Source: Yponomeuta sedellus (Eukaryota; Arthropoda; Insecta; Lepidoptera; Yponomeutidae). Taken from it: 64,000 nucleotides of DNA. The position numbers were made by a program, and so were the translations under genes. The stretch is taken from the NCBI GenBank assembly GCA_934045075.1, contig OW203749.1:1178001-1242000 (forward strand), given 5' to 3'. The notes under the pieces are model-generated. The model saw nothing but the letters and a program-made list of their open reading frames with translations. It did no database searches and had not been told where the DNA came from. Shown here in pieces: positions 20,770 through 32,700 of the stretch. The number at the start of each line of letters is the position of its first letter. Within the stretch, counting starts at the first letter, position 1.

Positions 20770-23700
20770 GTACGTACACCACTGTTTTCCATGCCTGAGT
20801 AAACTTGAAAATTCCGTAACATTTAGGTTGCAATTTCGCAATGCATTAGTTGCCAAGGGTATGCTTTTGTAGTAAAAGCCGCCGCCCCCAACAACCCACC
20901 AACCAAGGTTTTACAGAACAGTTTCGCCTCTATTATATTATATCTCCTAATGCTTATTTTAGCTCTACTGTTGCGAAATGTTCATTGCCATTGTGATTCA
21001 TAATTACACTACATCTTTTTACTTCCTGGCCAGAATTTATGTTCGAGTCTTATTTTGTTGAAGGCTTACGCCTTATTTACAGAAACAAATTAATTCACCG
21101 TCAGGATGGTATAGGTGCTGGGTTAGATAAAACCATGTAGGTACCAGGCACTACAGCATCCGAGTGGTCTCTTCACCCATCTAGTGTGAGTGAAGATGCC
21201 ACTGGACGCTGTATTAATCATCTCATTACTTAGATGCAAAGCCCACTGCTTTTATGGCCTTATAGAAACACAATTCCTTAAATCACTCACTAATATTTTC
21301 TGGTGGAGTACAATGGGCCAACTATTAGGCTAATCCCTGGTTTCTGGTATACTAACAATCAGTTAATCTATTGTGAACAGCTGTCAAATGATTTTTCGTA
21401 TGCACTTTGGTTAACTGACAGCTGTTAACAGTAGATTAACAGTTTGTTAGTGTACCAGAAACCTAGTCTAGAGAAACTAACTAAAAACTTTCCTGTTGAC
21501 AAGCTTTAATTGCTAATTTCACTGTTAAGTTAGGGTAACTTACACCAAATCACAGGCTCAGTAAGTCAGGTTGGAATTTACATTATCTGCTGTTTAGTTA
21601 AGGGTTTTTGAGGGGCGGAGTAGGGGAGGGCAGTGGTGAAAGCCCCCCCCCCTCTAATAGTTTTTGAGTAAAAAAAAATTGAGTTTTTAATTTTCAATGA
21701 TTTTATTTCTATTTTAGAAACCTTATTCTAGCAAAAATTTATAATAATACACTGTAATCTAATCACATATCGTTATAAACAAAAACCTGAAATAAAATAA
21801 GAAAATTAATTACAAGTTTTTTTTTTTAATTTTATCACCGTCAACCTAACAAATTATTTCATCCCACCATCTCGGAAAGAGTATTTTTAATCTTCATTAT
21901 CTGAGTGGAAAAGCCGTTTTTATTCTCTAGAGGATAAAGTAAATTAAATTTAGAACATCGTGTGCACCAAGTTTGTGAATTAAAAAAATATTACGCTCAA
22001 TTTAAATAACCGTAGCAACATTACTTTAAAATTTTCTTAATTATACCTTAGTATTATTTTGTTATAATTTAAAGATTATTCTGTAATACTTACCTGTCAT
22101 AATGTTGTAATTAATACCTAAACTGAAATAAAAGTGTACCTATCTTGTGATTGTAAACATTTATTTTTTGAATTTAGTCATTTCCTCGCTGAGGTGGAAT
22201 GAAAAGTTACGTGTTGCACTCGAGTGCAAAGATTTTTCACCTCATGCTCTTTTGATTCCCTCGCTAACGCTCAGGATTCTAATTTTGGAATTAGATTTTA
22301 GCCTCTAAATTTCAATTTTAGAATTCTTCGCTTGCTCGGTCATCAAAATTGAATATGCGGTTAAAAAGCAACTTTGCACTCTTGTATAACAAATAACTAT
22401 TCTCCATTCCCGCTTTGTGAAATTTAATAATGTAGCTTAAGTAAGCCCTTAATTAAGAACTGATTGATTTGTAATGATCAGTTTTAAATTTCCTGCTGAT
22501 TCGAATTTTACACTCCTGAATTTTATTTTTAATCCTCGATACAGGACCGCGACCAGGCTGCGCTGACCACTGTAGAGAATGATTTTCTGCTGATCCGACT
22601 TTTCCACTCCACTGTTGACAACATGTATATTTATGTTTAACACACATAAATATTTAGAATTTTTATTATTGCTTAATTTTAGAGAAAATAAATAAAAACC
22701 AAAAATTGTGTGATGACTTTACACTTACGGTGGAATGCGTACTCTATCTACGGTGGAATGAGGAGGTACCGTTGCCTACTATTAAAAATTATATGACAGA
22801 TGTCATTTTCAATTTCATTCAAATGTCATGTCGGGGAAATTACTTTTCCTTTTCTTAATTCCAATGGTTTATAAAAAGGCGGCAAGGGTGTTAGTATTAT
22901 TAAGCCGTATGTGTGACGTCATTTGGCGGTCACGTCCTCTTAGAATAAGACGAAATTCAAACAGAAAATTATGAGTGAAAATCATCGAATTTCCGAAAAT
23001 AAAAAAATGTGTTTTATTTCGTGACGATCTCTGTGGCGTAGCGGTAGCGCATCTGCCTACCATGCGAGAGGTCCCGGGTTCGAATCCCGGCTGGAGACTA
23101 AAAAAACCCCAGGTCTTGTTTTGTCATTGTTTTTGATTCCCACGACACGGGGTATCCTAGTGCGGGGTCAGAAGCAATGTATGTGCCTATATGTAAATGT
23201 TAAAAATGTTATCTAGTTATCTAGTAAAATACGTACCTATGCTAAAAAAATTAAATGTTGTTACTCGACTTAGGACGGGCGGCACTAACCACTGTGATAA
23301 TGACTTTCTGCTGATCCGACTTTTCCACTCCACAATTTTATTTTTAATCCCCGATTCAGGACGGCGATCCGGCGGCGCCGACCACTGTGGAGAATGTACG
23401 CGTGGTGGTGCGCGTGCGACCAATGGAAGAGCGGGAGCGCTTGGAGTCCTGCGCCAGCTGTGTGTCAGTCGACGCGCCCAGCAGGACTGTGTCCGTCGTC
23501 AAGACTTCTGGACCCCCGGAGCCTCCCCGGCTCTACGCCTACGACGCGGTGTTTGACGAAAACACTTCTCAGGTTCGTTCTTGATTTGGGTACGTAGAAA
23601 AAAGAATTTAAAAACTAAGTTTGAAAAGGCTAAGTGCGGAGATAGGGCCTCGAGTCCTGGCCAGTCTGAGTCAGTCAAATCAGTCGACGCGTTCAGTGGA

Positions 23701-26700
23701 AGAGTCTCCATGGTTAAGTCTTCTGGACCAGCGAAGCCTTGACTGCTCTTCTCCTATGACGCTGTGATCGACGAAAACATTTCTTACGTTGTTACCTTGT
23801 CGACGTTCCCAGCAGGACAGTCTCCGCGGTCCAGACTTCTGGATTATGACGCTGTGTTCGACGGAAACTTGATCTGGTTCTGTCGGAAAAAGAATTTAAA
23901 TCCTAAGTTTTAAAAATCTAATTGCGGAGATAAGGCCTCGAGTCCTGCGCCAGCTGTGTCTCGGTCGATGCACCCAGCGGGACAGTCTCTGTGGTCGAGA
24001 CTTCTTGACCACCGAAGCCTTGACTGCTCTGCTCCTATGACGCTGTGATCGACGAAAACATTTATTAGGTTGGTACCTTGTCGACGCTCCCAGCGGGACA
24101 GTCTCCGTGGTCCAGACTTCTGGATTACGACCCTGTATTCGACGAAAACTTGATTTAGTTCTGTCGCAAAAACAATTTAAAAACTACGTTTGAAAAGAAC
24201 AAAAGCGGAGATAAGGCCTCGGTTCCTGCGCCAGCTGTGTCTCGGTCGACACTCTGGGATGGTGAGTGATATTTTTAAAAACCGATTTATAAGGTACTGC
24301 GACTCGGCAAACGTAGTGTAGGACGCCGCCCGACCAGGTGGGATGACGATCTGCGAAAAACTGCCGGCAGATGCTGGATGCGGCGAGCTGAAGACAGGGC
24401 GCTGTGGCGCTCATTAGGGGAGGGCTATGTCCAGCAGTGAACTACACAATATAGCCTGATGAAGAAGATTTCAAGACTTTGCTCAAAGTCTATTCGACTT
24501 AACGGAGGTGGAGCTGAGGAGAGGTGGAGGCATTTACTTGAATAAGTATTAGGGGAGGGCTATGTCCAGCAGTGGACTAATATAGCCTGAAGAAGAGTTG
24601 TAACGGTGCAAACCTCTTCACACCATTTTTATTTCTTTTTCTATCTATCATTTTCAAATATTTAAATTTTGTCACACATTCCTTGATTTCCCTCATTTTT
24701 CATCACTACTACTTTACGCTTTGACCAGATCTGACTTTTTTACCTGCTTCTCGGTTTATCCGTTTTTATCCAGTTTTCTGTTTTATTAAAATATTTTACT
24801 ACTAATCTACAAATAAAACCACACCTGAAGTTGTTCCAGTTATACAACGTTCCAGAGTGTAGAGAGCCACGACGACTGCGCCAGATGTGTGTCGGTTTCG
24901 TCAGTTGTGTTCACGTGCCGTCTCTCCCCAGATGGACATCTACCTTCAGACCGCCAGCCCCATAGTGGAGCAGGTCCTGAAGGGCTACAACGGCACCATA
25001 TTCGCATACGGGCAGACGGGCACCGGCAAGACTTACACGATGGCTGGGGGCGGGGGGGCGCCGGAACTGAAGGGCATCATTCCCAACAGCTTCGCTCACA
25101 TTTTCGGCCACATCGCGCAGGCCAAGGACGATGAGAAGTAAGTGTTTAGTTGTGTTGTGAGAGGGAGTGAGTGTGTACAGTGCTACACAAGAAATAAGTC
25201 TCGCGGATGTACCTGCGCAGATGACCAAATTTTGGATGTGTGGCAAGTTGATCGACCAATCAGATAGTTTCATTTTATGGCAGGCCGCGCGCCTTTGTTG
25301 TTATTGGTTGATTTAACGTCATCGATGCAGGTGACTATTAGTTTGGCAATATTAGCGTGAGCGAAATAGGTAGCGCTACTGCTGCAATCAATTCTGCACC
25401 TTAACCGTATCAGTTAAAGATCATGTTGAATGTACTTATAGCTTCGGGTACTTTCGTTACATTTCTTCCTAGTCTGCGCGAACGTAGATTCCCGAAGGGA
25501 CTTTTATGATGTGTAGTACTGTATGAGCGTCCGTTTTTCCGAACGCTTACCGTTCTAAATTTTGCGAATTTGCAGTCGCAATACCACACGCTAACTGTGA
25601 GGGAAAACATCGTGAGGAGACCCGCGGCTTGGTTGGCTCCGCATGTATTGACTAGTCTTTCCTGTGGGCTAGGCCGACTAAGCTGTCAGGGTGGTATAGG
25701 TGCTGGGCAAGCCTACGCCATCTTTAAAACATTCCCAGGCATGTTCGTCGGAGTGATCCCTTCACCCATCTAGTGTGAGTGAGGATACCACTTGACGCTG
25801 TATAAATCATCTCATTAAGTAGATGCAAAAAGGCCAATCATCATCATCACATCACCGTTCTAAAAGTTCCGAATAACGTTGAATCTCTTTAAAATGCGTG
25901 CGACGACTTCTGTGGCGCAACGGTAGCGCGTCTGCCTACCAGGCGAGAGGTTTCGGGTTCGAACTCCGGCTGGGGACAAAGAAAAACACCATAGTGCTTA
26001 GTGCGAGTTTTTTAACTACTCGATCGCGTTAACGTAAACTCATATTTCTATGGCATCGAGGAAGCGCCACCTGGCGACAAGTATGAAAATTAAAATTGCT
26101 GAGTGCGAGTTGTAATGGTTTACGTTGAGAAGTGAACACGTTTACCAGCCAAAACACGAATAAACGCGAGTGCGAGTTGTACTGTGACAGCGTTTTGCCA
26201 GTTCGAACGGTTAACTTACTCATACTCGCTACTCAATGCTCGATTAACGCGGTAGTAAAGTTATTCGATTGGATCTGTCAAACTCGCACTAAGCACTCAG
26301 GTCTTGGACGTTTACAGCTACCCACGCCACAGGGTATCCTAGTGTGGGGCCAAAAGCAGTGTATGCGCCTGTCATTTCTTTTTGTCTTTTTGTTCTTTTT
26401 GTCTGCCGTTTTGTCTTCTTCTTCTTCGGGCTATATTAGTCCACTGCTGGACATTGCCCTCCCCTAATGAGCGCCATAGCGCAAGGTTGTGCCATCATTG
26501 GGGGGTAATGCCCATAATCCCCGCGCTGGGCGTGCGAGTTGGGGATCTCAGTTTGGTGGAATTAGAGATGCAATGTTTTTCTTATGATCGGATTTTATTT
26601 TATATTCTAATACTAGACGTAATTTCAAGAAACTAATTTCATTTTTTTCGTGATTAATCGAGTTTATCATTGTTATTTAATTAAAATTAATATTATTCGG

Positions 26701-29700
26701 CGTGACGTCATATGTTACATACTCTGTGTGTAGGTAGAGATCGCGATTGGATTTGTCTGTGGTTTAGTGTGACATGTGAATGACATCGATGTGTTTGACA
26801 GATGAAGTTGACAGGCCATTGGAAGTTTTTCCACAGAATAACTACTACCACAGACGATTTAACATGTGACGTCATCATAGAGGTCCTCAGAGGTCATATG
26901 AAGGATATTTAAGTATTATTATTTACTCAAAATAAGGCTCATCTTTTATGATAAAAATCTCTTACATTAAAAATTCTGTAGTTTGGATGCTAAGCTCGAA
27001 ACGGTTTTCGACTCAGGCAGTTCACTTCACTTGAGTGAAGTGAAAAAAGTGAATTTCACTTCACTTTTTTTTGCATCCGAATTGTACTGCAGGGGGCGCT
27101 GCTGCCCATCCCCCGCACACATTACAATGACAGAATATAAATACAACGTACAGGATTGTAAATTAAAAAGAAACATGCAAAGAATGCCGCTGTGTGGTGT
27201 CGGCCCAGAGAATAGCACCAACCCAATTCTTCCCGCGGGTGTCGTAAAAGGCGACTAAGGGACACAAACCGGGGGGGTGGGCACCAGCGCCCCCTGCAGT
27301 ACAATTCCACCAAACTGCGATCCCCAACCCGCATGCCCATCGTGGGGATTATGGGCATTACCCCCCAATAATGGCACAACCTTGCGCTATGGCGCTCATT
27401 AGGGGAGGGCTATGTCCAGCAGTGGACTAATATAGCCTGAAGAAGAAGAAGAAGAAGGAATGTCAGTGCACTGCAATGTTTTGTCTAAGCCAACTTAATC
27501 CCTCACCAGGTTCCTGGTGTGCGTGACATATTTGGAGATATACAACGAGGAAGTCCGCGACCTGCTGGGGAACGATCCACACCAGAACCTGGAGGTCAAG
27601 GAGAGGCCCGACATCGGTGTATTCGTCAAGGGACTCACCGGTGAGAATTACAACTTCTTGTTTAACATTTGACGTGAAGAAGTAACATATTTTAAACTTT
27701 CGCGACTTGTACACATAGAATATTTTCGGGGCTTAATCGCGTAGTAATTTATTGCTATTTTACCTCGACGTTTCGACAACGTTACAGTCATCGTGGTCAG
27801 CCGAAGATGCGAACGGGTGCCAACCATCAGATATATATAGTGAAACTTCGAACCTCTTTACAATATTCTCTGTATTACGTAGAGGCAGCGACATTTGGCT
27901 GAAGTAATTTGCATCACTTGCAGCCCCGAGTACCTACTTTGCAGTTAGGTTTTACATCGGTTTTGGCACGGATAGCTCGGTTCGAACGGCATGTGTGGAA
28001 TTTTTAGCGTCTAAATAGGTATTTAAAATAGTCCATAGCACGGGTTAGTGCATTAAAAAGAATATAATCATGTGGGTACAGCGATATCATTCCTATGCAA
28101 AAACCTAACTGCAAAATAACTCTGCTGCAATTGATGCAAATTACTTCAGCCAGATGTCGCTGCCTGTACGTACGTAATACAGAGAATATTTAAAAACCTA
28201 TTTAGAGGCTAAAAATTTCACCCATGCCGGGGTTCGAACCCGCAACCTCTGGCTATCCGTACCAGCCCTCTACCAATTGAGCCAATGGGCGACTCACGGC
28301 ATCAGTGAAATTTCGAACCTCTTTACAATATTCTCTGTATTACGTAAATTAAATTTGTTCCTTAGCACGGGTTAGTGCCTTAAAAATAAAAATAGTGTAA
28401 CAGAGAATATTGTAAAGAGGTTCAAAGTGTCACTGTTGCCGGTGAGTCGCCCCTTAGCTCAGTTGGAAGAGCGCTGGCACGGACAGCCAGAGGCTGCGGG
28501 TTCGAATTCCGGGCATGCGTGGAATTTGTAGCCTCTAAATAGGTTTTTAAAACTATGTAACGGTTCGACACTAATGCCTGTACCTCTGCCCGCAGGCTAC
28601 GTGGTCCATAACGCCGACGAGTTGGAGAAGATCATGTCAGTGGGCAATAAGAACCGGCACATCGGGGCCACGGCAATGAACACGGAGTCCTCGCGGAGCC
28701 ACGCCATCTTCTCCATCACGGTCGAGAGCAGCAAGCGGGGGGAGGACGGCCGGACGCGCGTGCGCATGGGGAAACTGCACCTTGTCGACCTGGCCGTAAG
28801 TGCTGTTTTCGTTGTTCGATGAAACGGGGGGGGGGGGGGAGCGGAGAGCGAGTGCGCATCGAGAAACTAAAACTTATCGCGTATGGGAAAACTGCACCTT
28901 GTCAACTTGGCCGTAAGTGCTGTTTTCGTTGTTCGATGAACCAGGGGGGGAGAGCGCGAACGCATGGGGAAACTGCACCTTGTCGACTTGGCCGTAAGTG
29001 CTGTTTTCGTTGTTCGATGAAACGGGGGGGGGGGGGGGGAGCGGAGAGCGAGTGCGCATCGAGAAACTAAAACTTATCGCGTATGGGAAAACTGCACCTT
29101 GTCAACTTGGCCGTAAGTGCTGTTTTCGTTGTTCGATGAACCAGGGGGGGAGAGCGCGAACGCATGGGGAAACTGCACCTTGTCGACTTGGCCGTAAGTG
29201 CTGTTTTCGTTGTTCGATGAAACGGGGGGGGGGGGGGAGCGGAGAGCGAGTGCGCATCGAGAAACTAAAACTTATCGCGTATGGGAAAACTGCACCTTGT
29301 CAACTTGGCCGTAAGTGCTGTTTTCGTTGTTCGATGAACCAGGGGGGGAGAGCGCGAACGCATGGGGAAACTGCACCTTGTCGACTTGGCCGTAAGTGCT
29401 GTTTTCGTTGTTCGATGAAACGGGGGGGGGGGGGGAGCGGAGAGCGAGTGCGCATCGAGAAACTAAAACTTATCGCGTATGGGAAAACTGCACCTTGTCA
29501 ACTTGGCCGTAAGTGCTGTTTTCGTTGTTCGATGAACCAGGGGGGGAGAGCGCGAACGCATGGGGAAACTGCACCTTGTCGACTTGGCCGTAAGTGCTGT
29601 TTTCGTTGTTCGATGAACCAGGGGGGGGGGGGGGGGAGAGCGCGCGTGCGCATGGGAAAGCTGCACCTTGTCGACTTGGCCGTAAGTGCTATGAAACGAA

Positions 29701-32700
29701 AAGGTTTTTTTCAAAGTAGCGCAGAAACAGCTTGTTTCTGCGGCTTGATGAACGTTACATTTCAAACCAGGTGTCCATTTCAAAATCAAGATAATTTTGG
29801 AGGAAAAATGGACAAAAAACCTCCAAACTTAAGTCTTTTCAATGTCCTTAATTAACAGAGTTTACACAATTTTTACAAAACTAATGCATTTTAATTCCAA
29901 ACATCATTGTCATCTAAATAATTCTTAATATTATACTTTACAAGTGTACTTTACACATTTTTTGAACCGCGTTTCAGTCAAAATATATATCTTCTTGAAA
30001 TACATAAAGAAAAGAGTTTCAATAATAACAATACTTTTGTCTTCACTCCACTTCACCAATCCGGTCTCGACCCCCGTGGAGTATGGCCCATACCTTCCTC
30101 AGCGAAGAGACCCGTGCCCCTCAGTGGGGACATAATGGGTTGCTGATGATGATGTTGATGAAAATGCTTATAGCATTAAGTCCGCCACATTGCCATTGAA
30201 TTTTTCTTACTTATGTGCAATAATAATAATGACTCTTGTGGCAGGGCTCGGAGCGGCAAAGCAAGACGCAGGCGAGCGGCACTCGCCTGAAGGAAGCGAC
30301 GAAGATCAACCAGTCCCTGTCGGTTTTGGGGAACGTGATATCGGCGCTGGTCGACGGGAAGTCCACCCACATACCGTATCGGAACTCCAAGCTCACCAGG
30401 CTGCTGCAGGACTCGCTTGGAGGGAACTCCAAGACTGTCATGGTGAGTATTCTAGAGTATCACTGGAAGGAGACTCGATTGACGGCGTTAGAATGTCACT
30501 GGATAGAGTCGGTTTGCTGCGCTAGAACGTCACTACGAAGAGAGGGCCTGTGGCGCTAGAATTACGTTGGATAGAGTCGGTTTGCGACTCTAGAATGTCA
30601 CTGCAAAGAGTCGGCCTGCGGCTATGTTACTAGAGAGAGTCAGCTGCGGCGCGAAAATATCACTAGATTGTGTTGTTCCCACATTGTTTCTGTGAGTCTA
30701 GCGTCTATGGTTTGCTTTGAAATTGAATGAAATTGAAACGAAACAAGAAATTGCTTTGAGTAATAAGGCCGCCATTTGTACTGTATTTTTTATATAATTT
30801 CTGTTACTGTCATTTCTGTGTACAATAAAGAATCTTCTATCTATTCTATCCATCTAGTTATCTATCTATCTAGCGGTGCCACTAAAATAGCCCTGCAGAT
30901 AGATAGATAGATAAACCATTTATTTGCATTTGCGCTACAGAGAGAGCGCCTGCGGCGCTGGAATGATACTAGCGATCTCCGGCGCCAGAACGATAGAGGG
31001 ACAGCCTATCTACTAGAACTACGGTACTACATTGTTCTTGAAAGAAGGGAAGAGCGGGTGATCGTGCTCTTCCGCTATAAAGGGAAATTTCCCGCCAGGC
31101 AGATCGTATGCCTGGGGACGGCCGGTCCAACTGTTGTTAGTCGGACGTTATATTTATGGTATGTCATTGAAACACTTTGATTGCGCGATGCAGGAATGTT
31201 GGAGTTTGTAGTGCGCGCGCAGAGTTGACATGTGCTCGCCACAAAAGAAAGAGGGAGATACAGTCGACCTGCGCGCTCAAATGTCATTAGACAGAAAGAG
31301 AGGTGCTATTTAATCACAACTCGTCCGCAGATCGCCACGATCGGTCCGGCTGACAACAACTACGTGGAAACTATAAGCACTCTGCGCTACGCCAACCGAG
31401 CGAAGAACATTGAGAACAAGACGCATGTTAACAGCGAGCCGGGAGACGCTCTACTCACTAGGCAAGTGATTTATTTTCGATATCAACCCTTGTAAGTCCC
31501 CACTGCTGGGGCACGGGTCTCTTCCTGCATCGCAGGAAGGTTAGGCCATACTCCACCACGGGGGCCAAGTCCGGGTTGGTGGAAGATTGTAAGACAGTGG
31601 CGGGCCTTACTGTCAAAAGTTATCAATCCGCCCATAAGGACTCTGACATGACTTAACGACTGCCATTAAATGACAGCCGGCACCAACGGTTTTACGTGCC
31701 TTGTTAAATAAAGAAATTTTGAAACTGAAACTGACTGCAGGGGGCGCTACTGCCCACCCCCCGGTTTGTGTACCAAAAAAAAGTTGAGAATATTCTTTAT
31801 TGTACACTGGAAAAACAACAAATACAAAATAATCACAAACGTACATAGTACAATTGGCGGCCTTTTTGCCAAAAACAATTTCTTCAAGACAAACTTACGA
31901 TGGAAAGTGGCTGAAGAAAAATACACAAATAAAATGGAATTTAATAAAAAACACAATTCCCAGTATTTAATCATCATCTGCAGTACAATTCCACCGAACT
32001 GCGATCCCCAACCCGCATGACCAGCGTGGGGATTATGGGCATTACCCCCCCAATGATGGCACAACCTTGCGCTATAGCGCTTATTAAGGGAGGGCTATGT
32101 CCAGCAGTGGACTAACGTAGCCTGAAGGATATGATCTTATTTTCAGGAAGTTATTGTTCTTATTATTCCAGGTTCCAACAAGAAATAGAGCAGCTCAAGA
32201 AACAGCTGGAAGAAGCCAACAATGGTAAGATATTTACTGACATACATAGTCTATCCTCGGTACGGCTCGCTATGCTCGGAGTTTCTCTGAAGGACTAAAG
32301 GATAGGATTCGTAACGAATGCATCCGACAGAGAACCAAAGTTATCGACATAGCTCAGAGAATTAGCGAGCTGAAGTGGCAGTGGGCTGGCCATATCTCGC
32401 GAAGAACCGACAACCGTTGGAGTAAGCGTGTTCTTGAGTGGAGACCGCGACTCGGCAACCGTAGTGTAGGACGCCCTCCGACCAGGCGGGATGACGATCT
32501 GCGAAAAACTGCCGGCAGATGCTGGATGCGGCAAGCTGAAGACAGGGCGCTATGGCGCTCATTAGGGGAGGGCTGTGTCCAGCAGTGGACTACATAATAT
32601 AGCCTGAAGAAGAAGATAGTCTATCCAAATCCCACTGCGGTACACGGGGCTTCTCTCAGAGAGAGAGAGAGAAAGAGAGAATATTGGCGTAATCACCACG

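Noticed and set aside
28998..29855. 285 aa plus-strand open frame
   Set aside because: Reads the exon 5 junction array out of the kinesin frame; purely repetitive.
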